Shown in pieces: positions 7,753-14,858 of a DNA stretch of 64,000 nucleotides. How positions within the stretch are numbered: position 1 is the first letter of the stretch; each line of letters opens with the position of its first letter. The position numbers and the translations under genes are program-made. The stretch comes from Nonomuraea terrae (GTDB lineage: Bacteria; Actinomycetota; Actinomycetes; Streptosporangiales; Streptosporangiaceae), in NCBI RefSeq assembly GCF_004348995.1, contig NZ_SMKQ01000011.1, forward strand, positions 1-64,000, read 5' to 3'. The notes beneath the pieces are model-generated. The model ran no database searches. It was not told the origin of the DNA and was given only the letters and a program-made list of their open reading frames with translations.

Positions 7753-8744
7753 CGTGGCTTCCTGTCACCTGGCTGTACGTGCCGGGGGACCGTCCTGAGC
7801 GGTTCGCCAAGGCGGTGGCGTCCGGCGCCGACGTGGTGATCCTGGATCTGGAGGACGCCGTCGCGCCCGCCAAGAAGGACGAGGCCCGCGATAACGCCGT
7901 CGCCTACCTGCGGTCGCGGCCCAGGACGGCCGGCCAGGTGCACGTCCGGGTCAACGACCTGGCCACCGCGCGCGGGCGCGACGACCTGGCCGCCGTCGGT
8001 GAGCTGGCCGACGCCGTACGGCTGCCGAAGGTCGAGTCGGCGGCCGCGCTCGACGCGGTCACCGGCGCGCCCGCGTACGCGCTGCTGGAGTCGGCGGCGG
8101 GGATCGTCGCGGCCGGGGAGATCGCCGCGCACCCGCGCGTGGCGGGTGTGGCGCTGGGCGAGCAGGATCTGGCCGCCGAGCTGGCCATCACCGACGAGCA
8201 GCCGATGAACCACCTGCGGCTCCAGGTCGTCCTCGCCGCCGCGGCGGCCGGGCTGCCGCCCGTGCCCATGTCGGTCTATCCGAATGTCAAGGACGAGGTG
8301 GGGCTGCTGGCGTCCTGCCGGGCCGGGCGCGCGATCGGCCTGTTCGGCAGGACGGCGATCCATCCGCGGCAGATCCCGCTGATCCGGCGGGCGTTCCGGC
8401 CGTCGGAGGAGGAGGCGGCCAGGGCCGCCGAGGTCGTCGAGGCCGCCGAACGGGCGGAGGCGGCGGGGCTCGGCGCGGTCGCGCTGCCCGACGGCCGTTT
8501 CGTGGACGCCCCGATCGTCACCCGCGCCCGCCGCACCCTAGCCCTCTCCCGCCGCCTCACCGACCCCCCGGAAGCCGCCGCCGCGGCCCGCGCAGAAGAT
8601 CGCGCGCGAGAGCGAGCGGAAGGCGGGGACGAGGACCCAGGTCGAGCGGAAGGCGCGGACGAGGGCCGCGTGCGAGACCGAGAAGAAGGCCGTCCGGGCG
8701 ACCGGGCGGTGGGTTCGCCGGAGGTGCCCGTCTCTGACGCGTAG
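7749..8744 (+). CDS. CitE-like lyase (HpcH/HpaI aldolase family)
   Basis: 331 aa from the GTG at 7749, overlapping the CoA-transferase stop (GTGA). The N-terminal LYVPGDRPERFAKAV at 9-23 and DLEDAV at 33-38 are the CoA-binding and Mg-binding signatures of the citrate-lyase beta/malyl-CoA/citramalyl-CoA lyase family. ALLESAAGI and LGEQDLAAELA carry further conserved acidic residues. The enzyme should split a 3-hydroxyacyl-CoA to acetyl-CoA or similar plus an oxo acid. After about residue 275 it has an unusual charged tail of Arg, Glu, Asp, Gly and Ala repeats (about 50 residues), not part of the family fold, possibly an in-frame extension. Confidence 0.87.
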   Translation: MTWLPVTWLYVPGDRPERFAKAVASGADVVILDLEDAVAPAKKDEARDNAVAYLRSRPRTAGQVHVRVNDLATARGRDDLAAVGELADAVRLPKVESAAALDAVTGAPAYALLESAAGIVAAGEIAAHPRVAGVALGEQDLAAELAITDEQPMNHLRLQVVLAAAAAGLPPVPMSVYPNVKDEVGLLASCRAGRAIGLFGRTAIHPRQIPLIRRAFRPSEEEAARAAEVVEAAERAEAAGLGAVALPDGRFVDAPIVTRARRTLALSRRLTDPPEAAAAARAEDRARERAEGGDEDPGRAEGADEGRVRDREEGRPGDRAVGSPEVPVSDA

Positions 8745-8800
8745 CCGCCGCCGCGAGCCCGACCACCCCCAGCTCCAACCCCCCTTGGAGGTCGTTCGCC

Positions 8801-10138
8801 ATGGGAGTCGCCGTATGGGCGCTCATCGCCTACATCGCCATCATCGTCATCTGGAACGGAGTGCTGAAACGCAACATCGGTGAGGCGATGCTCATCGGCT
8901 TCGCCGGCGTGTGCCTGTTCGGTGGCACCGGCTTCTTCGAGCTGGCGTGGGCCGGCATCGCCGACGCGCTGGCCGAGGAGGTCGTCTTCGCCGCCCTGGC
9001 GTTCGTCTTCATGGGCTACCTGCTCACCCGCCTCGGGCTCATCCAGCAGCAGGTCACCGTGCTGAACTCGATCTTCGGCCGGCTGCGCGGCGGCGCCGGC
9101 TACGTCTCCACCTCCGCCGCCGCGCTGCTCGGCGGCCCGGCCGGGTCCGGATCCGGCATCGCCGCGTCGGTCGGGTCGGTGACGATCCCGTGGATGACCC
9201 GCTCGAACTGGCGCCCCGACCTGGCCGCCTCGCTCGTGGCCGGCAACGCCGGGCTGGGCATCTCGATCCCGCCCAGCTCGTCGATGTTCCTGCTGCTCGG
9301 CTCGGCCGCCGTCGCGCCGGTGCTGACCGCCGACCAGCTCTTCGTGCCCGCGCTCGTCGGCGGCCTGTGGACGGTGGCGTACCGGTTCCTCGTGGTGTTC
9401 TTGTGGGTGCGGCGGCACAAGATCGCCGCGACCGACGCCTCCGACCTCGTCCCGCTGCGGGTCGCGCTGCGGGAGGGGTGGACGTCGCTGCTGGTGTACG
9501 CGGGCATCCTCGTGCCGGTGCTGATGACCCTGGACTTCGGGGTGGCGCTGATGGAGTCACGCGTCGGCGAGGCCGCCGGTGACGTCAGCATCGTCGTGTG
9601 GATCCCCGTGCTGACCGTGCTGGCCACGTTCGCGGTCGCGTGGAAGCGGCTGCCGCGCACCGCCCGCGGCTGGAGCGAGCTGCTCGGCGACATGGCGCCC
9701 CGGTACGCCGTCATCGGCGCCACGCTCTTCTTCGCCTTCGCCGCCGCCGCCAGTCTGGGCGAGCTGGGCCTGGTCGACCAGCTGACCGCGATCATGAACG
9801 GCCTCGACGCGCCCGCTTTCGTCATCGCGACGCTCGTCGGCCTGCTGCTCGTCGTCATCGCCGCGCCGCTGACCGGCACGGCCACGATCGCCGCCGTCGG
9901 CGGGGTGGCCTTCAGCGCGCTCACGGCCGCCGGGATGGCGCCCGCCGCCGCGGCCACCGCCATCATGATCTTCGCCTCCACCGAGGGCGCGTCACCGCCC
10001 GGCGCGGCCCCGATCTACATCGCCAGCGGCATCGCCCAGGTGGACCCGGCCAGGACGTTCGGCCGGCTGATCCTCTGGTTCGTCATCCCGACCCTGGTCA
10101 TCGGCGTGCTGGTCGCGACCGGCGTGCTGCCGATCTGA
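8801..10138 (+). CDS. TRAP-type (DctM-like) large permease subunit
   Basis: 445 aa, about 12 hydrophobic segments in the cytoplasmic membrane. GSGSGIAASVGSV followed by ISIPPSSSMFLLLG and a second-half PLTGTATIAAVGG pattern are the paired hairpin regions of DctM/TRAP large subunits. An AGGAGGTT-like site (CTTGGAGGTCG) precedes the ATG. TRAP importers normally need a DctQ small subunit and a periplasmic DctP binding protein; neither is present, only a 76-residue membrane protein directly downstream. With the CoA transferase and lyase genes upstream, a carboxylic acid is the likely substrate. Confidence 0.8.
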   Translation: MGVAVWALIAYIAIIVIWNGVLKRNIGEAMLIGFAGVCLFGGTGFFELAWAGIADALAEEVVFAALAFVFMGYLLTRLGLIQQQVTVLNSIFGRLRGGAGYVSTSAAALLGGPAGSGSGIAASVGSVTIPWMTRSNWRPDLAASLVAGNAGLGISIPPSSSMFLLLGSAAVAPVLTADQLFVPALVGGLWTVAYRFLVVFLWVRRHKIAATDASDLVPLRVALREGWTSLLVYAGILVPVLMTLDFGVALMESRVGEAAGDVSIVVWIPVLTVLATFAVAWKRLPRTARGWSELLGDMAPRYAVIGATLFFAFAAAASLGELGLVDQLTAIMNGLDAPAFVIATLVGLLLVVIAAPLTGTATIAAVGGVAFSALTAAGMAPAAAATAIMIFASTEGASPPGAAPIYIASGIAQVDPARTFGRLILWFVIPTLVIGVLVATGVLPI

Positions 10139-10150
10139 GAGGAGCCTTCC

Positions 10151-10381
10151 ATGCTGGAACGCCTCACCATGGCCGCGTTCAAGACCGGCGTCGTCGTCTT
10201 CCTGGTGCTGGGCGTGGTCGTCGTGCTCGTGCAGGCGGTGGGCCTGGTCGCCGGCAGCCCCGGTCTGGTGTCGGGCGCCGTCTCGGCGCTCGGCATGGCG
10301 ATGACCGTCGCCGCGGGGCTGACCGGGTTGCTCGGGTTCGCGATGTCGTACCTGTTCCACTGGAAGCCCGGCGAGGACTGA
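10151..10381 (+). CDS. Small two-span membrane protein, possible permease partner
   Basis: 76 aa with two strong hydrophobic segments (about residues 12-32 and 43-66) and a charged C-terminus HWKPGED. It follows the DctM-like gene by 12 bases with a good GAGGAGCC ribosome site, so it is co-translated with it. It is too short for a normal four-span DctQ subunit. I infer that it stands in for the small subunit, but the sequence itself only shows a small membrane protein. Confidence 0.7.
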   Translation: MLERLTMAAFKTGVVVFLVLGVVVVLVQAVGLVAGSPGLVSGAVSALGMAMTVAAGLTGLLGFAMSYLFHWKPGED

Positions 10382-10383
10382 CG

Positions 10384-11499
10384 TCAGCGGACCGCGCCCG
10401 AGGGGAGCGGCGCCTGGTAGGCCCACTGCCAGGCCAGTTCGAGCGGGCCGCGCTGGAAGCGGCGCAGCCACAGCGAGGCCAGCGCCGCGAACAGCAGGCA
10501 GATGGCCGCCCACGCGACCGGCACCCACCAGGGGCGCAGCCAGTCGAGCTGGGCCGCCAGGCCCAGGCCCCAGCCGTAGCAGAGCGCACTGGCGATCAGG
10601 TTCTGCAGGACGTAGCAGGACAGGGCCGTGCGGCCGACGTTCGTGACGGCCGTGCGGACCGGGCCCGGCTCGCCGCGCAGGCCGAGCACGATCGAGGTGA
10701 TCAGCCCGAGCAGGCCGAGGGCGACCAGGGGCGGCAGGACGTAGCGGTCGACGGCGAACCAGGCGGGGCCGGCGAAGGTCGTGACCAGGTTCAGCGGCGC
10801 GGCGACGCCGAGCCCGAGGAAGGTCAGCCGCCTGCGCAGGGCCGCCCCGCGTTCGTCGAAGACGCCGGCCCGCAGGAGGCGGGCGCCGAGCAGGAACAGC
10901 ACGGTCCCCATCGGGATGATGAGGATCAGCTCCGACCGGTAGACGGCCAGGTTCTGCAGGCGGGCGGCGACCTGGTCGGGCCAGCTGCCCTCGGTGTAGA
11001 GGCTGGTCGCGGTGCCGCTGACCGCGCCGCCGCCGGCCAGCAGGGCCGCGGTCAGCAGCGTCACCAGCAGGACGTGCAGGGCGCCCGCGCCGATCATCCA
11101 GGCCCTGACCACGCGGTCGCTCCTGCCGATCAGGTACGCCACGATCACCGACGTGATCGCGTACCCCATGAGCACGTCGAACTCGAAGATCAGGACGTAG
11201 TGCAGGGCGCCCTCGACGAACAGCAGGGTGGCCCGCCACAGATACCTGCCGGGCCACCTCAGGCCCTTGCGTACGGCGCTGCGGTACTGCAGTTCCAGGC
11301 CGATGCCGAAGAGTAACGTCAGCAGGCCGAGGAACTTGCCGTTGGACAGGAACAGCAGGAACCTCTCCACGACGCCGCCGCCGAGCGCCAAGAAGCCGGC
11401 CGGGCCGTTCGGTTCGGTGAAGATCCAGATGTTGGAGGCGAGCGTGCCCAAGATCGCCACACCTCGGAGCACGTCGAGAGCGTCGATGCGTTTCGTCAC
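10384..11499 (-). CDS. DUF418 (YeiB-like) membrane protein
   Basis: 371 aa with about nine membrane spans. The N-terminus RIDALDVLRGVAILGTLASN is the R-x-x-x-L-D-x-L-R-G signature of the YeiB/DUF418 and heparan-acetyltransferase-like group, and the C-terminal third (VGRTALSCYVLQNLIASALC, GPLELAWQWAYQAPLP) is the DUF418 domain proper. The biochemical role of DUF418 proteins is not established; relatives are thought to be acyl-transferase-like membrane proteins. The start is the GTG at 11499, seven bases after GGGAGG. A strong dyad at 11555-11580 lies upstream. Confidence 0.85.
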   Translation of the reverse strand: MTKRIDALDVLRGVAILGTLASNIWIFTEPNGPAGFLALGGGVVERFLLFLSNGKFLGLLTLLFGIGLELQYRSAVRKGLRWPGRYLWRATLLFVEGALHYVLIFEFDVLMGYAITSVIVAYLIGRSDRVVRAWMIGAGALHVLLVTLLTAALLAGGGAVSGTATSLYTEGSWPDQVAARLQNLAVYRSELILIIPMGTVLFLLGARLLRAGVFDERGAALRRRLTFLGLGVAAPLNLVTTFAGPAWFAVDRYVLPPLVALGLLGLITSIVLGLRGEPGPVRTAVTNVGRTALSCYVLQNLIASALCYGWGLGLAAQLDWLRPWWVPVAWAAICLLFAALASLWLRRFQRGPLELAWQWAYQAPLPSGAVR

Positions 11500-11554
11500 A
11501 CTTCACAGCCTCCCGGCCGGCGCGCCCGGCGACCTCCTCACCTGGGGCGAATAC

Positions 11555-11580
11555 GGCCGTACACAGAACGATGTACGGCC
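11555..11580. promoter_or_regulatory. Inverted repeat, 9-bp arms (GGCCGTACA / TGTACGGCC)
   Basis: The arms GGCCGTACA (11555-11563) and TGTACGGCC (11572-11580) are perfect and separated by 8 bases. The site is 56 bases upstream of the DUF418 start. This size and spacing suit a dimeric repressor operator of the TetR kind; no regulator gene is adjacent, so the factor is unknown. Confidence 0.5.
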
Positions 11581-11666
11581 TTACGCCTTTGGCCACGCAC
11601 GGCACGTCTTCGGTCACGCGGGGCCGCAGGCGTCCTTCCCCGGCGGGCCGCCGGGCTCTAATCCGG

Positions 11667-11703
11667 TGGACGGGTCCCGAGGGCTTTCACTAGGGTGTCG
11701 CCC
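11667..11703 (+). promoter_or_regulatory. Likely promoter of the exporter leader transcript
   Basis: TAGGGT at 11691-11696 is a good actinobacterial -10 (TANNNT), and TGGACG at 11667-11672 is a weaker -35 match with an 18-base spacer. A start 7-8 bases after TAGGGT falls on the GTG at 11704, so the transcript would begin directly with the leader peptide codon. A short A/T patch (TAAT at 11659-11662) sits just upstream of the -35. That recalls WhiB7-type antibiotic-response promoters, but this is only a resemblance. Confidence 0.5.
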
Positions 11704-11733
11704 GTGTCCAGTCCTGAGGCGTCAAGACGCTAG
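11704..11733 (+). CDS. Leader peptide (9 codons) upstream of the chloramphenicol-exporter gene
   Basis: GTG at 11704 opens a mini-ORF reading MSSPEASRR and closing at TAG 11731-11733. It starts exactly where the likely transcript would begin and ends at the base of a perfect 7-bp hairpin (11734-11750). The arrangement of leaderless mini-ORF, hairpin series and resistance gene is the hallmark of antibiotic-induced ribosome-stalling attenuators such as those of erm genes and cmlA-type exporters. Translation of this peptide is inferred, not proven. Confidence 0.55.
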   Translation: MSSPEASRR

Positions 11734-11966
11734 CCACCGGTCTCCGGTGGCCTGTCGAGGTGTCACGCGGACGCGCCGTCGCTGAGGCGCGCCATCTGCC
11801 GCCGTGCCCGCCGCCGGATCACCGTCGTACGGACTGATTCTTCCCCGTGACTCCGCCACCCCGCGGGTGGCGTAGAGCCGGGTCTCCTGCACACGGCAGC
11901 GCCGGCGTGCGCCCGATTTCCGCACGTGCTGCCGTTTCACATCGACGGCTCTGGAGTTGTCCGCTC
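11734..11966 (+). promoter_or_regulatory. Structured 5' leader of the exporter mRNA (candidate attenuator)
   Basis: 233 bases contain no further gene but four clear hairpins: CCACCGG-TCT-CCGGTGG at 11734-11750; CGCGCC / GGCGCG at 11772-11777 and 11786-11791; GCCACCC-CGC-GGGTGGC at 11855-11871; and a long one with outer arms ACGGCAGC / GCTGCCGT (11893-11900 and 11928-11935) and inner arms CGTGCG / CGCACG. The last is followed by TTT and could act as a terminator or sequester the ribosome site (TCTGGAG at 11950-11956). Drug-stalled translation of the leader peptide would disturb the first hairpin and shift the folding downstream. Confidence 0.5.
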
Positions 11967-13157
11967 ATGCCTTTCGCCATCTACGTCCTCGGACTGGCGG
12001 TATTCGCCCAGGCGACCTCTGAATTCATGCTTTCCGGGCTCATTCCGGATATCGCCGCTGAACTGAACGTGTCCCTTTCGGCCGCCGGCGCGCTGACGTC
12101 CGCCTTCGCCGTGGGAATGATCGTCGGAGCACCGCTCATGGCGGTCCTCAGCCTGCGCTGGCCGCGCCGCCGGGCGCTGCTCGTCTTCCTGACCGCGTTC
12201 GTGGTCGTGCACGTCATCGGCGCGGTCACCACCGACTTCTCCGTGCTCCTGGCGACCAGGGTGCTCGGGGCGCTGGCCAACGCCGGTTTCCTCGCCGTGG
12301 GGCTCGCGGCGGCGACCGGCATGGTCGCGCCGGACGCCAAGGGACGGGCGACCTCCGTCCTGCTCACGGGCACCACGCTCGCCTGCGTCGCGGGTGTGCC
12401 CGCCGGCGCCGTGCTCGGCCAGGCGTACGGCTGGCGGGCGGCGTTCTGGGCCGTCGCCCTGATCTGCCTGCCGGCCGTCCTCGCCGTGCTGCGGTCCGTG
12501 CCCGCCACGACCTCCGCCGGCGCCGCCCGTCCCAGCGCCCGGCACGAGCTGCGGGCGCTGCGCCGCCCGCGCCTGCTGGTGGTGCTGCTGGTCGCCGCGC
12601 TGGTGAACGCCGCCACCTTCTGCGCCTTCACCTACCTGGCGCCGGTGGTCACCGAGGTCGGCGGGTTCTCCGAAGGGTGGGTGCCGGTGATGCTGGCGCT
12701 GTTCGGCCTCGGGGCGTTCGCCGGGGTGACCGTCGGCGGGCGCCTGTCCGACGCGCGGCCGATGTGGGTCCTGGTTCCCGGCGGGGTCGCGTTGCTCGCC
12801 GGATGGGGGCTCTTCACGACCACGGCGGGCAGCCCCGCCGCCGTGTTCGTGCTCGTCTTCGTCCAGGGCACCCTGTCGTTCGCGGTCGGCTCGACCCTGA
12901 TCGCGCGGGTGATGTACGCGGCGCCGGAGGCGCCCTCGCTCGGCGGCTCGTTCGCGACCGCGGCCTTCAACGTGGGCGCGGCGGCCGGCCCCGCCGTCGG
13001 CGGCCTCGCCCTCGCCGCCGGGCTGGGATATCGCTCGCCGCTGTGGGTCAGCGCCCTGCTGGTGGCGGCGGCGCTGGTCACGGCCGGGCTGGCCTGGGCG
13101 GTGCGGCCCCTGCGCCGTGGAAAACCCGTGGACAGGCGGGTCCGCGGCGCACTGTGA
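11967..13157 (+). CDS. cmx: Cmx/CmlR-type chloramphenicol efflux transporter (MFS, DHA1)
   Basis: 396 aa, 12 membrane spans. The opening MPFAIYVLGLAVFAQATSEF and ELNVSLSAAGALTSAFAVGM followed by LRWPRRRALL are characteristic of the actinobacterial chloramphenicol exporters (Cmx of transposons in Corynebacterium, CmlR/CmlV of Streptomyces), which expel the drug by proton antiport. The ATG at 11967 is chosen since it matches the family N-terminus exactly; an upstream in-frame ATG at 11847 lies inside the structured leader. The leader peptide and hairpins argue that expression is drug-inducible. Substrate assignment is from family resemblance. Confidence 0.87.
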   Translation: MPFAIYVLGLAVFAQATSEFMLSGLIPDIAAELNVSLSAAGALTSAFAVGMIVGAPLMAVLSLRWPRRRALLVFLTAFVVVHVIGAVTTDFSVLLATRVLGALANAGFLAVGLAAATGMVAPDAKGRATSVLLTGTTLACVAGVPAGAVLGQAYGWRAAFWAVALICLPAVLAVLRSVPATTSAGAARPSARHELRALRRPRLLVVLLVAALVNAATFCAFTYLAPVVTEVGGFSEGWVPVMLALFGLGAFAGVTVGGRLSDARPMWVLVPGGVALLAGWGLFTTTAGSPAAVFVLVFVQGTLSFAVGSTLIARVMYAAPEAPSLGGSFATAAFNVGAAAGPAVGGLALAAGLGYRSPLWVSALLVAAALVTAGLAWAVRPLRRGKPVDRRVRGAL

Positions 13158-13208
13158 TAGGTCGCGGCCGTCCGCCGTGGCAGCGGACCGATCGCAGGAG
13201 GCGCTCTG

Positions 13209-14078
13209 TTGACGACCACCGACACCCGCCCGGTGATCACCGCCGCACTGGTCAGGCGGCTGGTCGACACGCAGTTCCCGCAGTGGGCCGGGTTGCCGCT
13301 GCGGCTCGTCGACCCCGCCGGCTCCGACCACGTGATCTATCGGCTCGGCGACGAGCTGTCCGTCCGGCTGCCCCGCCACGCCGGGGCGATCGGGCAGGCC
13401 AGGAAGGAGCTCGAGTGGCTGCCCCGGCTCGCCCCGCACCTGCCCCTGGCCATCCCGGTGCCGGTGGACGTGGGCCGGCCGGCCTTCGGTTACCCCTGGC
13501 ACTGGGCGGTGTCCCGCTGGCTGGACGGCGAGGTGGTGACCGTCGAGGCGCTGGGCGGCTCCTCCGCGGCCGCCGTCGAGCTGGCGGAGTTCCTGACCGC
13601 CCTGCAGCGGTTCGGGGACGCGCCCGCGGGGCTCGCCGGCCGGCCGCTCGCCGACCGCGATCGCGCGACGCGGGCCGCCATCGCGCGGGTCGGCGGCGTG
13701 TTCGACAGGGCGGCCATGACCCAGTTGTGGGACACGGCGCTGGGCGCCCCGGAATGGGACCGCCCTGCGGTCTGGTTCCACGGCGACTTCCACACCGGCA
13801 ACCTGCTGACCGTCGGCGGCCGCCTGAGCGCGGTCATCGACTTCGGCGGGCTCGGCGCCGGCGACCCGGCCTGCGACCTGGTCATCGCGTTCACCCTGAT
13901 GTCGGCCGGCAGCCGCGCCGTCTTCCGGGCCGCGCTCGGCGTGGACGAGGCGACCTGGACGCGCGGCCGCGGCTGGGCCCTGGCCACCGGTCTGAACGCC
14001 TACACCGCCTACGCCGCCACCGACGCCCGGGTGGCCGCGCAGACCACCCGCCAGATCACCGAGGCCCTCATCGGCTAG
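13209..14078 (+). CDS. Aminoglycoside phosphotransferase (APH) family protein
   Basis: 289 aa. The kinase motifs are clear: HGDFHTGNLL at 191-200 (catalytic Asp193) and IDFGGLGAGDPACDL from 210 (metal-binding Asp211). The N-terminal lobe has RLPRHAGAIGQARKELEWLP. The start is TTG at 13209, placed 8-9 bases after GCAGGAGG. It belongs to the group commonly annotated as aminoglycoside phosphotransferase, but many members phosphorylate other small molecules. It follows the chloramphenicol exporter by 51 bases on the same strand, so the two may form a drug-resistance operon. Confidence 0.83.
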   Translation: MTTTDTRPVITAALVRRLVDTQFPQWAGLPLRLVDPAGSDHVIYRLGDELSVRLPRHAGAIGQARKELEWLPRLAPHLPLAIPVPVDVGRPAFGYPWHWAVSRWLDGEVVTVEALGGSSAAAVELAEFLTALQRFGDAPAGLAGRPLADRDRATRAAIARVGGVFDRAAMTQLWDTALGAPEWDRPAVWFHGDFHTGNLLTVGGRLSAVIDFGGLGAGDPACDLVIAFTLMSAGSRAVFRAALGVDEATWTRGRGWALATGLNAYTAYAATDARVAAQTTRQITEALIG

Positions 14079-14163
14079 AGAGGAAACACTTCTGGCGGCC
14101 TTTTCCGAAAGCGCGCGCCGAATCCTCGTATGAGCTCGTGCGGGCAGCCGAATGCTCATGACT

Positions 14164-14338
14164 CGACAAGGAGGACCGCTTCCCGCGCACCCTCGACCGG
14201 ATGCTCTGTTTCCTGGCGCCGGTGATCATGGTGATGCCGGCGTTCTCGATCGTGCCGTTCGCGCCGATGGTCGACCTGTTCGGCGTGCGGACGCCGCCGC
14301 AGCTGGTCGACCTGCCGGTGGCGGTGCTGTGGCAGATT
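14164..14338 (+). pseudogene. Fragment of NADH-quinone oxidoreductase subunit H (NuoH)
   Basis: The frame reads DKEDRFPRTLDRMLCFLAPV, then MVMPAFSIVPFAPMV, then LFGVRTPPQLVDLPVAVL and stops with a TGA at 14341-14343 shortly after losing similarity. This is the segment of NuoH that contains the K-E-D motif and the loop and span that follow. NuoH normally has about 320-450 residues with eight spans; only about 57 remain, with no start. It is an orphan remnant, far from any nuo gene in this window. Confidence 0.72.
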
Positions 14339-14811
14339 TATGACAGCCACCGGGGGCGCTGTACGCGTCCGTGGTCGAGGGAGCCGCGCGCCCGCTCGAA
14401 CACCTCGCCGAGACGGCGGCCAGGCACGGCCACGATCGAGCGGACGCACGTCAGGGCCTGGCCCGGTACGCGCCCGAGCCCACCGACAGCCGGTACGGCT
14501 CCCGGCAGGAACGCAACAGGGCCGAACCGCCGGACTTGAAGACGGCTCTGACTGAAGCGCTCACCGCCGCCGGGCTTGCGCTCGCCGTTCCGGCCATCCG
14601 ATCCGGCGCCGCCGTCGCCCCGGCCCCGAACGGCGTGGATGGTGGACGGCCGGACCGAGACTCGCGGGTTGGCATCTATCGCAACGGCGGCCGGGACCTG
14701 ACGATCAACCAGCCGGGCTCGCCCGTGGTGTCGATCCACGCTCCGGCCACGGCGGCACGCCGAGCTCGTGAGCGCCCTTTTCTGGACAACTCGCACGTTC
14801 ACCTGATCAAC

Positions 14812-14825
14812 TTCGGACGTCCGAA
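14812..14825. promoter_or_regulatory. Perfect 14-bp palindrome TTCGGACGTCCGAA
   Basis: TTCGGACGTCCGAA is fully self-complementary and lies 33 bases before the ATG of the helix-turn-helix gene at 14859. Position and symmetry suggest an operator, possibly for that protein itself. There is no direct evidence for binding. Confidence 0.5.
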
Positions 14826-14858
14826 CGCAGCTGACCGAAGAGAGGGCCTCACGAGCCC

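Larger units (their letters stand above)
14079..14858. other. Intergenic region with a NuoH fragment and otherwise no assignable gene
   Basis: This 780-base stretch separates the APH gene from the helix-turn-helix gene. The first part holds the NuoH remnant (14164-14338). From 14341 to about 14811 several frames stay open, and one rightward frame from GTG 14371 reads VVEGAARPLEHLAETAARHG, but its composition is irregular, it matches nothing I know, and it runs on out of phase through the next gene. I see no convincing CDS there. The end contains the palindrome at 14812-14825. Confidence 0.6.

Noticed and set aside
11937-14159. A 740-codon leftward open frame antisense to the exporter and APH genes
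   Set aside because: Composition is Arg, Gly, His and Gln-rich, as expected for the complement of high-GC3 genes; no ribosome site or recognisable domain.
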